The notes: a model not told the origin generated them from the letters alone. Shown: positions 41,842 to 51,476, numbered from the stretch's first letter. The stretch: 64,000 bases of DNA from Pseudomonas sp. PD9R (GCF_019200975.1 NZ_JAHTMR010000024.1:1-64000); one strand, 5' to 3'. Program-made: numbers and translations.

Positions 41842-41931
41842 TGTAGGAGCTGTCGAGTGTAAACGAGGCTGCGATCTTTTGACCTTTTAAAAGCGAGATC
41901 AAAAGATCGCAGTCTGCGGCAGCTCCTACAC
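41842..41931. repeat. REPIN-type inverted repeat with mismatched arms
   Basis: The left arm is the GTCGAGTGTAAACGAGGC variant, the right arm the GTCTGCGGCAGCTCCTAC variant, so the outer parts do not pair. It lies in the divergent gap between the LysR and glucosidase genes. Confidence 0.85.
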
Positions 41932-41962
41932 TGCAACCGTCTCTTGTCCAACGGACCCATCC

Positions 41963-44593
41963 ATGACAGCTAAACCCGCTACGAACATTCAAGGCACTGT
42001 CGAAGGCCGGCGTCTGGTCGGCAGTGAGGCCGATGCCTGGCGCGAATGGGGGCCGTATCTGAGCGAACGCCAATGGGGTACGGTGCGCGAGGACTACAGC
42101 GCCGATGGCGATGCCTGGCGCTATTTCCCCCACGATCACGCCCGCAGTCGGGCCTATCGCTGGGGCGAGGACGGGCTGGCTGGATTTTCTGACAAGGCCC
42201 AGCACTGGTGTCTTGGGGTGGCTCTCTGGAATGGTCGCGACCCGATTCTCAAGGAACGTCTTTTTGGCCTGAACAACGCCGAGGGTAATCACGGCGAAGA
42301 CGTCAAGGAACTGTATTTCTACCTTGATGGCGTACCGAGCCATGCCTACATGCGCATGCTCTATAAGTACCCACAGGCCGAGTTCCCCTACGCTGACTTG
42401 ATCGCCGAAAACGCCCGGCGAGGCTTGGCGCAAAGCGAATACGAAATCCTCGACACCGGTGTGTTCGAGGATGACCGTTACTTCGATGTGACGGTGGAAT
42501 ACGCCAAGCATGCGGCAGACGACATCTTCATGCGCGTCACCGTGCACAACCGCGCCGAACAGCCCGCGCAGTTGCACGTAGTGCCTCAACTGTGGGCGCG
42601 CAACACCTGGAGCTGGGTGGCCGACGGGCAAAAGCCGAACCTGATGGTAGACGGCGATCAGGTTCTGGCCCGCCACCCACAGTTGGCCGATCGACAGGCC
42701 AGTGCCTGGGGTGAGGAACACTGTGAATGGCTGTTTTGCGAAAACCAGAGCAACTTCCCCAGGCTTGACGGTGTGGCGGCAAACGGTCCGTTCAAGGACG
42801 GGATCAACGATTTTCTGGTTGATGGTATCGACAACGCAATCCGCCGCGACGGCGGAACAAAAGCAGCGGCGCATTTCGTACTGAAGTTCGAGGGTGGCCA
42901 AAGTCAAAGCGTCTATCAGCGCTTTGCTCCGTCGGGTGCCCCACGGGTGAACGCCGAGGCGCTGTTCGAACGTCGGCGCGCCGAGGCTGACGCGTTTTAC
43001 GCGGCGCTGCAAAGCGAGATCAACGACGCGGACGCGCGCAATGTGCAACGCCAGGCCCTGGCCGGATTGCTGTGGTCAAAACAACTGTATTACTTCGACG
43101 TCAATCAGTGGCTCGACGGCGATCCGGCGCAACCTTCGCCGCCGCCCGGGCGCTCGCACCTGCGCAACACCCATTGGCGACACCTGTCGAATTTCGACAT
43201 CGTCTCCATGCCCGATACCTGGGAATACCCGTGGTACGCCTCGTGGGACCTGGGCTTTCAGGCCGTGGCTTTTGCGCTGATCGATCCGGCGTTTGCCAAG
43301 CATCAATTGTTGCTGCTGGTCAAAGACCGCTTCATGCACCCCAATGGCCAGTTACCGGCCTATGAATGGCGCTTTGACGACGCCAATCCACCCGTCCACG
43401 CGTGGGCCTGCTGGCGGGTGTATCAGCAAGACAAGCAGCTGACCGGGGCGGGCGATATGGACTTCCTCGAACGGATTTTCCATAAGCTGCTGCTGAATTT
43501 TTCCTGGTGGGTTAACCGCAAGGACGCCGAGGGGCGCAACCTTTTTCAGGGAGGCTTCCTTGGGCTGGACAACATTGCGTTGTTCGACCGCTCGGCGACG
43601 CTGCCTTCCGGCTTCCAGCTCGATCAGGCCGATGGCACGGCGTGGGTCGCCGCGTATGCGCTGGATCTGATGCGCATCGCCCTGGAACTGGCGAAGCGCA
43701 ACAGTGTGTACGTCGACATCGCGGTGAAGTTCTTCGAACATTTCCTCTACATCGCCGGGGCAATCAATCGGGTCGACTCCGAGGCCGAAGGTTTGTGGGA
43801 TGAACAGGACCGGTTTTTCTACGATGTACTGCACCGGCCGGACGGGGTGAACGAGCCGCTGCGCCTGCGCTCTATCGTCGGTTTGATGCCGCTGTTCGCC
43901 GTGCAGGTGCTGGAGCAGCACGAGCACGAGGGTTTGCCGGGATTGCGTGAGCGTTTGCTTGGGTTCATGCGCCATCGACCGGACCTGGCCAGCCTGGTGT
44001 CGCGGTGGACAGAACCGGGTGAAGGCAACCGGATGCTGCTGGCACTGTTGCGCGGCGAACGCACTAAAGACTTGCTCAAACGCATGCTCGACGAGGATGA
44101 GTTTCTCAGTGAGTTCGGTATTCGCTCACTGTCCAAGGCCTTCGCTGAACTGCCCTTTGGCTTGCAGATCAATGGCGATCGACTGTGTGCGCAGTACGAG
44201 GCCGGGGAGTCGGAGTCGCGGCTGTACGGTGGCAACTCCAACTGGCGTGGGCCGGTGTGGATGCCGATCAACTACATGTTGATTGAATCCTTGCGCGAGT
44301 TTCATCGTTACTACGATCAGAACTTCTCGGTGGAATACCCTACGGGTTCAGGTTTTCTGGCATCGCTGGAGGAAGTCGCGGACCGCTTGAGTCAACGCCT
44401 GACCCGGTTGTTTTTGCGCGATGAGGAGGGCAATCGACCGTCGATGGCGGCCTATCCGCAACTGCAGGCCGACCCCGCCAGTCGCGACCTGGTGTTGTTC
44501 CATGAGTATTTTCACGGGGAAACCGGGCGTGGTTTGGGCGCCAGTCACCAGACCGGGTGGAGTGCGTTGGTGGCGCTGTTGTTTCAGGCATAG
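41963..44593 (+). CDS. GH63/MGH1-like glucosidase
   Basis: An 876-residue cytoplasmic protein (no signal peptide) of the glucosidase family that carries a C-terminal (alpha/alpha)6 barrel as in GH63 processing glucosidases. Recognisable parts are WREWGPYLSERQWGTVREDY near the N-terminus, TWEYPWYASWDLGFQAV and QLPAYEWRFDDANPPVHAW in the barrel, and NSNWRGPVWMPINYMLI with GETGRGLGASHQTGWSALV at the end. Acidic residues in the WDLGF and EWRFDD regions are candidate catalytic groups. The likely substrate is a glucosyl or mannosyl compatible solute or storage sugar, but this is inferred. A LysR gene is divergent. Confidence 0.83.
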   Translation: MTAKPATNIQGTVEGRRLVGSEADAWREWGPYLSERQWGTVREDYSADGDAWRYFPHDHARSRAYRWGEDGLAGFSDKAQHWCLGVALWNGRDPILKERLFGLNNAEGNHGEDVKELYFYLDGVPSHAYMRMLYKYPQAEFPYADLIAENARRGLAQSEYEILDTGVFEDDRYFDVTVEYAKHAADDIFMRVTVHNRAEQPAQLHVVPQLWARNTWSWVADGQKPNLMVDGDQVLARHPQLADRQASAWGEEHCEWLFCENQSNFPRLDGVAANGPFKDGINDFLVDGIDNAIRRDGGTKAAAHFVLKFEGGQSQSVYQRFAPSGAPRVNAEALFERRRAEADAFYAALQSEINDADARNVQRQALAGLLWSKQLYYFDVNQWLDGDPAQPSPPPGRSHLRNTHWRHLSNFDIVSMPDTWEYPWYASWDLGFQAVAFALIDPAFAKHQLLLLVKDRFMHPNGQLPAYEWRFDDANPPVHAWACWRVYQQDKQLTGAGDMDFLERIFHKLLLNFSWWVNRKDAEGRNLFQGGFLGLDNIALFDRSATLPSGFQLDQADGTAWVAAYALDLMRIALELAKRNSVYVDIAVKFFEHFLYIAGAINRVDSEAEGLWDEQDRFFYDVLHRPDGVNEPLRLRSIVGLMPLFAVQVLEQHEHEGLPGLRERLLGFMRHRPDLASLVSRWTEPGEGNRMLLALLRGERTKDLLKRMLDEDEFLSEFGIRSLSKAFAELPFGLQINGDRLCAQYEAGESESRLYGGNSNWRGPVWMPINYMLIESLREFHRYYDQNFSVEYPTGSGFLASLEEVADRLSQRLTRLFLRDEEGNRPSMAAYPQLQADPASRDLVLFHEYFHGETGRGLGASHQTGWSALVALLFQA

Positions 44594-44690
44594 ATCAAGA
44601 TCAAAAGATCGCAGCCTGCGGCAGCTCCTACATGGAAATGTGATCCTCTGTAGGAGCTGCCGAAGGCTGCGATCTCTTGATCTTGATTTC
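44593..44690. repeat. REPIN-type inverted repeat (outward arms)
   Basis: Family A pair between the convergent glucosidase and amidohydrolase genes. Its right edge supplies the stop codon region of the amidohydrolase gene (TCA at 44689-44691). Confidence 0.85.
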
Positions 44691-46647
44691 AAAACGCAAA
44701 ACACGAACAACCAAACGCGCCCCAGAAACCCCGGAGGTCACTGACCGGTGCCGAGGACAGTCGCGCTCGCTCGTGACTGTGCGCATGCACCGCGCACGCT
44801 CCAACGCATTGATGAACCTGGGCCGTCAGCGGCGCCAGCGGTTTCCAGTGCCCCGGCACCTTGGCCACCGGCGACCATTCCGGCACCACAGGAATCGGCG
44901 GTGGCCCGAGTTTTTCGAACTCGACGGCGCCGTAGACAATCTTGCCATCGACAATGGTCAGCACCGCTTCGATACCTTTGATGCCTTCGTCCTCGATGTG
45001 GAAGTAGTCCCCCGACAGCGCGATCAGGTCCGCCAGTTGCCCGACCTTGATCTGGCCTTTCTTGCCCTGTTCGGAGGAGAACCAGGCGCTGCCGTGGGTG
45101 AACAGCTCCAGCGCGGTGTCGCGGCTCAAGCCTTGCGGATACAGCTCAAGCCCACCGACTGTGCGACCGCTGACCAACCAGTACAGCGAAGTCCACGGGT
45201 TATAACTCGACACCCGCGTGGCATCGGTGCCTGCGCCGACCGGAATGCCTTCGGCGAGCATGCGGGCAATCGGCGGGGTGTGCTCAGCGGCTTTGGCCCC
45301 GTAGCGATCGACGAAGTACTCACCCTGAAACGCCATGCGATCCTGAATCGCGATACCGCCGCCCAAGGCTTTGACCCGCTCGATGTTCTGCGGCGTGATG
45401 GTTTCGGCGTGATCGAAGAACCACGGCAAGCCGTCGAATGGAATGTCGCGATTGACCTTCTCGAACACGTCGAGCATACGGCTGATGGACTCGTTGTAGG
45501 TGGCGTGCAAACGGAATGGCCAACGTTGTTCCACCAAATGGCGCACCACCGGCTCCAGATCCTGCTCCATGCCCGGCGGCAGGTCGGGACGTGGTTCGAG
45601 GAAGTCTTCGAAGTCCGCCGCCGAGAACGCCAACATTTCCCCGGCACCGTTGTGCCGCAGGAAATCGTCGCCTTGGTGCAACTTGACAGTGCCGGTCCAG
45701 TTTTTGAAGTCGGTCAGCTCTTCCTTGGGTTTCTGGGTAAACAGGTTGTAGGCAATGCGCACGGTGAGCTGCTGGTCTTTGGCCAGTTGCTGAATGACTT
45801 GATAGTCGTCCGGGTAATTCTGATAACCGCCGCCGGCATCGATGGCGCTGGTGACGCCAAGGCGATTGAGTTCGCGCATGAACTGGCGGGTCGAGTTGAC
45901 CTGATATTCCAGCGGCAGCTTCGGCCCCTTGGCCAAAGTTGAATACAGGATCATTGCGTTAGGGCGGGCGATCAGCATGCCCGTTGGGTCGCCATTGGCG
46001 TCGCGCTGGATTTCACCGCCCGGCGGGTTGGGCGTGTCGCGGGTATAACCCACCACCTTCAAGGCAGCCCGGTTGAGCAGGGCACGGTCGTAAAGGTGCA
46101 GGACAAACACTGGCGTATCGGGCGCGGCTTTGTTCAGTTCATCGAGGGTCGGCAGGCGTTTTTCGGCGAACTGGAATTCGGTCCAGCCCCCGACCACTCG
46201 CACCCATTGCGGTGTTGGCGTGCGGTCGGCCTGATCCTTGAGCATGCGCAGGGCATCGACCAGTGACGGCACGCCTTCCCAGCGCAGTTCGAGGTTGTAA
46301 TTGAGGCCGCCGCGAATCAGGTGCAAGTGTGAGTCGTTGAGGCCTGGAATCACCGTGCGACCGTGCAGGTCGATGACTTGCGTGCCGGCGCCTTGCAGCG
46401 CCATGGCCTGGGCATCGCTGCCGACTACCACGAAGCGCCCGTCCTTGATCGCGACGGCGCTGGCCTGGGGTTTTTTGCGGTCGACGGTGTGCAAGCGGCC
46501 GTTGTACAGAATGAGGTCGGCGGGTGTATCTGGCATGGTTTTACTCCCTGCGAACATCGGGCTGATCCAGGCTCCCACGGCACCCGCCGAAAGGCCTTGC
46601 AGTACACGTCGGCGGTTGAATCCGTCGTGGTCGTCAGGTGGACTCAT
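44689..46647 (-). CDS. Tat-exported amidohydrolase (YtcJ-like)
   Basis: A 652-residue amidohydrolase_3 protein. The N-terminus has a twin-arginine-type signal (NRRRVLQGLSAGAVGAW, about 13-29), so folding in the cytoplasm and export to the periplasm is likely. Metal ligands are seen in NDSHLHLIRGG, in RLHATYNES, in FFDHAETITPQNI and in GTDATRVSSYNPW. The C-terminus (GFWGAFGCSCFAF) is cysteine-containing and hydrophobic. The open frame extends to 46890 through a REPIN, but MSPPDDHDGFNRRR at 46647 is the sensible start. A paralogue with a Sec signal lies at 8759-10501. Confidence 0.85.
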   Translation of the reverse strand: MSPPDDHDGFNRRRVLQGLSAGAVGAWISPMFAGSKTMPDTPADLILYNGRLHTVDRKKPQASAVAIKDGRFVVVGSDAQAMALQGAGTQVIDLHGRTVIPGLNDSHLHLIRGGLNYNLELRWEGVPSLVDALRMLKDQADRTPTPQWVRVVGGWTEFQFAEKRLPTLDELNKAAPDTPVFVLHLYDRALLNRAALKVVGYTRDTPNPPGGEIQRDANGDPTGMLIARPNAMILYSTLAKGPKLPLEYQVNSTRQFMRELNRLGVTSAIDAGGGYQNYPDDYQVIQQLAKDQQLTVRIAYNLFTQKPKEELTDFKNWTGTVKLHQGDDFLRHNGAGEMLAFSAADFEDFLEPRPDLPPGMEQDLEPVVRHLVEQRWPFRLHATYNESISRMLDVFEKVNRDIPFDGLPWFFDHAETITPQNIERVKALGGGIAIQDRMAFQGEYFVDRYGAKAAEHTPPIARMLAEGIPVGAGTDATRVSSYNPWTSLYWLVSGRTVGGLELYPQGLSRDTALELFTHGSAWFSSEQGKKGQIKVGQLADLIALSGDYFHIEDEGIKGIEAVLTIVDGKIVYGAVEFEKLGPPPIPVVPEWSPVAKVPGHWKPLAPLTAQVHQCVGACAVHAHSHERARLSSAPVSDLRGFWGAFGCSCFAF

Positions 46648-46762
46648 GGCGGTGCTCCGCACAAAAGTGTCGAGGGGCAAACGACCGATGTCTGACGCAT
46701 GCGGCCAGAAGGAATATAGACCGCAAATCCATGGGCGGCCTGTTTTAACCGCCGGATGCCTT

Positions 46763-46866
46763 TTGTAGTAGCTGCCGAAGGCTGAGATCTTTTGATCTTG
46801 CTTGTGATCTTCATAGAGACCGAAAAGATCAAGATCAAAAGATCGCAGCCTGCGGCAGTTCCTACG
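46763..46866. repeat. REPIN-type inverted repeat
   Basis: Family A pair with a longer, partly duplicated centre (GATCTT and AAGATC repeated) upstream of the Tat-exported amidohydrolase gene. Confidence 0.8.
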
Positions 46867-46877
46867 GGGTAAAACGA

Positions 46878-46938
46878 CGAATCCCGCCATATAGGCGGGA
46901 TTCGTGTGCTACTACAGAGGCTCCCCGAAGTGGGAGCC
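46878..46938. terminator. Two stem-loops after the SCP2 gene
   Basis: CGAATCCCGCC (46878-46888) pairs with GGCGGGATTCG (46894-46904), and GGCTCCC (46919-46925) pairs with GGGAGCC (46932-46938). Both are just downstream of the SCP2 gene (minus strand). The distal stem is followed in the minus direction by a weak T-rich stretch (TCGTTTTACC), so it is a probable terminator. Confidence 0.7.
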
Positions 46939-46944
46939 GCCGTC

Positions 46945-47259
46945 TCAGGAAGGGAACAGCTCGGACAGTTTCATGGCCAGCATCATGTCGCCTTCAGCGC
47001 GCAGTTTGCCGCCCATGAACGCTTGCATGCCGTCGGTCGAACCGTCAACGATGCCTTCCAGCGTTTCGCCGTCCATCACCAAGGTCACCTGGGCGTCCGG
47101 GTTTTCGCCTTCTTGCAGCTCGCAAGTGCTGTTTTTGACGATCAGCGAGAAGTTCTTGGTGTCGTCGATGCGGAAACCGAAGACCAGGTCCAGACCGGCA
47201 GCAGCGGCTGGGTTGAACTTGGCTTTCATTGCTTGTACGGCATCAGCTACGGAGGTCAT
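46945..47259 (-). CDS. SCP2 sterol-binding domain protein
   Basis: A 104-residue single SCP2 domain: FGFRIDDTKNFSLIVKN, CELQEGENPDAQVTLVMDGE, then GMQAFMGGKLRAEGDMMLAMKLSELF. Such stand-alone domains bind lipids or acyl chains in a hydrophobic tunnel. GGATCGAACC precedes the ATG in a monocistronic setting. A specific ligand cannot be given. Confidence 0.88.
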   Translation of the reverse strand: MTSVADAVQAMKAKFNPAAAAGLDLVFGFRIDDTKNFSLIVKNSTCELQEGENPDAQVTLVMDGETLEGIVDGSTDGMQAFMGGKLRAEGDMMLAMKLSELFPS

Positions 47260-47323
47260 GGTTCGATCCTTTCTTGGGTAATAAGAGCTGGGTGATTACA
47301 GCCAGGGTCACAATAGTCCGGAC

Positions 47324-48034
47324 TCAGCGAAATGTGATGAGTTCCGGGGCCTTCAACAGTTGCAGGTGCGCATGACTGTTGAAGGAAGCCAGTGCCACCT
47401 CGCGACCACGAAACTTCAATTGGTTGAGCGAGGTGTTGACGATTTGCCAGTTAAGCTCAAACGCCTGTTTTGCAGGCATTTGCGTAATGAGGTGGAGCAG
47501 GGCAGTGATGGTGCCGCCGGAAGTGAACACGGCAATTTTCTGAGTATTGTCGGCGAGTTCGAGAATCCGCTGCAGGCCGGCCTGTACGCGCTCGACAAAA
47601 CCCAGCCAGCTTTCCAGGCCCGGTGTGTCGTAAGTGCCGGCGAGCCAGCGTTCGATGATCAGGGCGAAGATGCGCTGGAACTCGCCACGGTTTTGCGCGG
47701 CGTTGCGCAGAATGTTCAAGGCTTCGGGTTCGTCCGGCAACATCGCCGGGAGTAGCGCGCGGATGACCGCGTCAGCGTCGAACTCATTGAAGGCGGCATC
47801 GGTTTCCAGGATCGGCACCGGCAGGCCTACAGCCGCGAACTGTTCCAGGGCGCTGTTGGCCGTGTGTTGCTGGCGGCGCAGGTCGCCCGACAGACAGCGA
47901 TCGAAGCTGATATCCAGCTCGGCCAGGTGTTGGCCAAGGATTTCTGCCTGGCGAATACCGATGGGCGACAGGACGTCATAGTCGTCTGCACCAAAGGAGG
48001 CCTGGCCATGTCGAATCAAATAGATGCTGCCCAC
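47324..48034 (-). CDS. Histidine phosphatase family protein
   Basis: A 236-residue phosphoglycerate-mutase-like phosphatase: catalytic RHG in SIYLIRHGQASFGADDYD, SPIGIRQAEILGQHLAEL, and the second histidine region in AVFTSGGTITALLHLI, which lacks the usual GH pair and has SGG instead. GTG at 48034 gives the family-typical N-terminus (translated MGSIYLIRHG); a TTG at 48097 would add 21 residues without any similarity. The substrate is unknown. Confidence 0.8.
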   Translation of the reverse strand: MGSIYLIRHGQASFGADDYDVLSPIGIRQAEILGQHLAELDISFDRCLSGDLRRQQHTANSALEQFAAVGLPVPILETDAAFNEFDADAVIRALLPAMLPDEPEALNILRNAAQNRGEFQRIFALIIERWLAGTYDTPGLESWLGFVERVQAGLQRILELADNTQKIAVFTSGGTITALLHLITQMPAKQAFELNWQIVNTSLNQLKFRGREVALASFNSHAHLQLLKAPELITFR

Positions 48035-48235
48035 GTCCGCGTCATCCCGGTACGTTGAAGGTTTGGCGAGGTTATGAGGATGACGGTGAGCTGTCAATGA
48101 AAAAACATACGCTTGTTTGAAAGGCTGGTTACAGGCCTGATGCCAGTGGTTTCACGGCTGGCCGCAAGGCCTGCGCATGGGTATGCTGGAGGCATCCCGC
48201 GCGCGTTGATGCCGCGCATCGTTTGAGGAGTCCCT

Positions 48236-49258
48236 GTGGAGTTTTTCACCGAGTACGCCAGTTTCCTGGCCAAGACCGTGACCCTGGTGATCGCCATTCT
48301 GGTGGTCCTGGCCAGTTTTGCGGCGTTACGCAGTAAAGGTCGACGCAGGTCGGCCGGCCAGTTGCAGGTCAGCAAGCTCAATGATTTTTACAAAGGGCTG
48401 CGCGAGCGCCTGGAGCAAACCTTGCTCGACAAGGATCAGCTCAAGGTCTTGCGCAAGTCCCAGGCTAAAACCGAGAAAAAGCAGAAGAAAAACCCCGAAG
48501 CCAAACCCCGGGTGTTCGTGCTCGATTTCGACGGCGACATCAAGGCTTCGGCCACCGAGAGCTTGCGTCACGAGATTACCGCGCTCCTGACCCTCGCCAC
48601 GCCTCAGGATGAAGTGGTGCTGCGTCTGGAGAGCGGCGGCGGCATGGTACACAGCTACGGCCTGGCCTCTTCGCAACTGGCGCGTATCCGCGAAGCGGGC
48701 GTGCCGCTGACCGTGTGCATCGACAAGGTCGCGGCCAGCGGCGGCTACATGATGGCGTGCATTGGCGAGAAGATCATCAGCGCGCCGTTCGCGATCCTCG
48801 GCTCGATTGGCGTAGTAGCGCAGCTTCCCAACGTCAATCGCCTGCTGAAAAAGCACGACATCGACTTCGAAGTGCTCACCGCCGGTGAATACAAACGTAC
48901 CCTGACCGTGTTTGGCGAAAACACCGAGAAGGGCCGGGAGAAGTTTCAGGAAGACCTGGACATCACCCATCAACTGTTCAAGAACTTTGTCGCGCGCTAC
49001 CGGCCGCAACTGGCTATCGACGAAGTGGCCACCGGTGAAATCTGGCTCGGTGTCGCGGCACTGGACAAACAACTGGTTGACGAGCTGAAGACCAGTGACG
49101 AGTACCTGGCCGAACGTGCCAAGAAGTCCGAGCTTTATCACCTGCATTACGCCGAACGCAAAAGCCTGCAGGAGCGCATCGGCATGGCAGCCAGCAGTTC
49201 GGTCGATCGTGTTCTGCTGAACTGGTGGGCTCGTTTGACCCATCAGCGCTTCTGGTAA
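48236..49258 (+). CDS. sohB: SohB inner-membrane serine protease
   Basis: A 340-residue S49 peptidase. An N-terminal transmembrane segment (about 8-30, SFLAKTVTLVIAILVVLASF), the SohB-specific linker with a lysine-rich stretch (AKTEKKQKKNPEAK), then the protease core with the nucleophile serine in VAASGGYMMAC and the lysine in the FEVLTAGEYKRT region. The start is GTG at 48236 after GAGGAG. A rho-independent terminator follows the stop. Confidence 0.92.
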   Translation: MEFFTEYASFLAKTVTLVIAILVVLASFAALRSKGRRRSAGQLQVSKLNDFYKGLRERLEQTLLDKDQLKVLRKSQAKTEKKQKKNPEAKPRVFVLDFDGDIKASATESLRHEITALLTLATPQDEVVLRLESGGGMVHSYGLASSQLARIREAGVPLTVCIDKVAASGGYMMACIGEKIISAPFAILGSIGVVAQLPNVNRLLKKHDIDFEVLTAGEYKRTLTVFGENTEKGREKFQEDLDITHQLFKNFVARYRPQLAIDEVATGEIWLGVAALDKQLVDELKTSDEYLAERAKKSELYHLHYAERKSLQERIGMAASSSVDRVLLNWWARLTHQRFW

Positions 49259-49288
49259 GCATCGAGCGGAGTCCTTTACAACGAACAC

Positions 49289-49330
49289 AAAAAAGCCCTG
49301 AAGCGGATGTCCGGTTCAGGGCTTTTTAAT
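49289..49330. terminator. Rho-independent terminator
   Basis: AAAAAAGCCCTGAA, a short loop, then TTCAGGGCTTTTTAAT. A strong stem with U-runs on both sides, between the convergent sohB and DUF934 genes, so it can serve both. Confidence 0.92.
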
Positions 49331-49339
49331 ACGACGGGC

Positions 49340-49834
49340 TTAGCGGCGACGGAACAGCGGCAGCGGTTCGTCTGTGGACGCCTGATACGTCACCGAGAAA
49401 TCCTTGAGACCTTCAAGGGCTTCGTACGGGTCTTTGTCAGGGCGAACCGCAAAGGCATCGAAACCACAGCGATGCATGTAGAACAGTTGATCGCGCAGCA
49501 CATCGCCAATCGCCCGCAGTTCGCCTTTGAAACCGTAACGGTCACGCAGCAGACGGGCGTTGGAGTAATTGCGGCCATCAGTAAAGGCCGGGAAATTCAA
49601 GGCAATGACCGTGAAGTTCGCCACGTCTTCACCGATTTCCTCGGCTTCTTCGTCGGCATCCAGCCATATGCCCAGGCCGCCATCACGGGCCAGGAGCATA
49701 CGACTGTGTTCGCGCCACAGCTGCAGCGGGACAATGTAGTCGTCGCAGTTGCTGATCTCGTCGATGTTGAAATCCTTGGGCAGCAGGTGCCAGGTTTCGT
49801 CGACGACTTCGTTGTTCTTAATGATTCGCTGCAT
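49340..49834 (-). CDS. DUF934 protein, sulfite-reductase partner
   Basis: A 164-residue cytoplasmic protein of the DUF934 family (MQRIIKNNEVVDETWHLLPK..., FPAFTDGRNYSNARLLRDRYGFKGELRAIGDVLRDQ). It nearly always lies beside a CysI-type reductase and is thought to act in sulfite reduction, perhaps in electron supply. Its start overlaps the 3' end of cysI by 17 bases. Start at 49834 is preferred to 49864. Confidence 0.9.
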   Translation of the reverse strand: MQRIIKNNEVVDETWHLLPKDFNIDEISNCDDYIVPLQLWREHSRMLLARDGGLGIWLDADEEAEEIGEDVANFTVIALNFPAFTDGRNYSNARLLRDRYGFKGELRAIGDVLRDQLFYMHRCGFDAFAVRPDKDPYEALEGLKDFSVTYQASTDEPLPLFRRR

Positions 49835-51476
49835 AGACGCGTTCCTTGAAGAGGTCGATGCCAATACGCTGATAGGTGTCGATGAAGCGCTCGTCTTCGG
49901 TACGTTGTTCGATGTACACGTCGATCAGCTTTTCGATCACATCAGGCATGGCTTCCTGGGCAAAGGAAGGGCCGAGGATCTTGCCCAGGCTGGCGTCGCG
50001 ACTGGCACTGCCACCGAGGGAAACCTGGTAGAACTCTTCGCCTTTCTTGTCCACCCCGAGAATGCCGATGTGGCCGACGTGGTGGTGACCACAGGCGTTC
50101 ATGCAGCCGGAGATGTTCAGGTCCAGTTCGCCGATGTCGAACAGGTAGTCCAGGTCGTCGAAACGGCGCTGGATCGATTCGGCGATCGGGATCGACTTGG
50201 CGTTGGCCAGGGAGCAGAAATCGCCACCCGGGCAGCAGATGATGTCGGTCAGCAGGCCGATGTTCGGCGTAGCAAAACCTTTTTCGCGCAATTCGCCCCA
50301 CAGGGTGAACAGCTTGTCCTGCTCGACGTCGGCCAGGATGATGTTCTGCTCGTGGGAGGTACGCAACTGACCGTAGCTGTAACGGTCGGCCAGATCGGCA
50401 ACGCCGTCGAGCTGCTTGTCGGTGATGTCGCCGGGTGCAACACCGGTCGGCTTCAGGGACAGGGTCACTGCAACATAGCCAGGCTTCTTGTGGGCCAGGG
50501 TATTGCGGGTGCGCCAGCGGGCGAAGCCCGGATGTTCCTTGTCGAGTTCCGCCAGTGCAGCGCTCTGGTTTTCCAGGGCTTTGTAGTCCGGGTCGACGAA
50601 GTGTTTGGCAACGCGATGCACTTCAGCCTCGGTCAATGTGGTCTGGCCACCGCGCAGGTGCTCCATTTCCGCATCGACTTTCTGGGCGAAGACTTCAGGC
50701 GTCAGCGCTTTTACCAGAATCTTGATCCGCGCCTTGTACTTGTTGTCGCGACGGCCATAGCGGTTGTAAACCCGCAGGATGGCGTCGAGGTAGCTCAACA
50801 GGTCTTGCCACGGCAGGAATTCATTGATGAACGCGCCCACCACCGGCGTACGGCCCAGGCCACCGCCAACCAGCACACGGAAACCCAGCTCGCCAGCGGC
50901 GTTGTGCACCGGCTCAAGGCCGATGTCATGGACTTCGATGGCGGCGCGGTCGGAGGTCGAACCGTTGACGGCAATCTTGAACTTGCGCGGCAAATAGGCG
51001 AATTCCGGGTGGAAGGTGGTCCACTGACGGACGATTTCGCACCAAGGACGCGGGTCAATCAGCTCGTCGGCAGCGACACCGGCGAACTGGTCGGTGGTGA
51101 CGTTGCGCAGGCAGTTGCCGCTGGTCTGGATCGCGTGCATCTGCACGGTGGCCAGTTCAGCCAGGATGTCCGGAATGTCTTCCACGGCAGGCCAGTTGAA
51201 CTGCACGTTTTGACGGGTGCTGATGTGGGCATAGCCCTTGTCGTAGTCACGGGCAATCTTGGCCATCATTCGCATTTGGCGCGAAGTCAGTTGGCCGTAA
51301 GGCACCGCCACCCGCAACATCGGCGCAAAACGCTGGATATAAAGCCCGTTTTGCAGACGCAGGGGGCGGAATTCTTCTTCGCTCAGCTCGCCTGCCAGAT
51401 AGCGTCGGGTCTGATCACGGAACTGCTTGACGCGGTCCTCGATGATCCGCTGATCATAATCGTCGTATACGTACAT
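49818..51476 (-). CDS. cysI: Sulfite reductase, siroheme [4Fe-4S] hemoprotein subunit
   Basis: A 552-residue nitrite/sulfite reductase. The siroheme-bridging cluster ligands are Cys415-x5-Cys421 (CCPGGDFC) and Cys458-x3-Cys462 (SGCMNACGHH). Substrate-side arginines and lysines are likely in the HISTRQNVQFNWP region. It reduces sulfite to sulfide in assimilatory cysteine synthesis. The frame is open to 51704, but MYVYDDYDQRIIEDR at 51476 is the conserved start. The partner electron donor is not in the window. Confidence 0.92.
   Translation of the reverse strand: MYVYDDYDQRIIEDRVKQFRDQTRRYLAGELSEEEFRPLRLQNGLYIQRFAPMLRVAVPYGQLTSRQMRMMAKIARDYDKGYAHISTRQNVQFNWPAVEDIPDILAELATVQMHAIQTSGNCLRNVTTDQFAGVAADELIDPRPWCEIVRQWTTFHPEFAYLPRKFKIAVNGSTSDRAAIEVHDIGLEPVHNAAGELGFRVLVGGGLGRTPVVGAFINEFLPWQDLLSYLDAILRVYNRYGRRDNKYKARIKILVKALTPEVFAQKVDAEMEHLRGGQTTLTEAEVHRVAKHFVDPDYKALENQSAALAELDKEHPGFARWRTRNTLAHKKPGYVAVTLSLKPTGVAPGDITDKQLDGVADLADRYSYGQLRTSHEQNIILADVEQDKLFTLWGELREKGFATPNIGLLTDIICCPGGDFCSLANAKSIPIAESIQRRFDDLDYLFDIGELDLNISGCMNACGHHHVGHIGILGVDKKGEEFYQVSLGGSASRDASLGKILGPSFAQEAMPDVIEKLIDVYIEQRTEDERFIDTYQRIGIDLFKERVYAANH

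Noticed and set aside
41621..43048. 475-codon minus-strand frame over the LysR/glucosidase boundary
   Set aside because: Runs through a REPIN and antisense to two real genes; no plausible start or domain.
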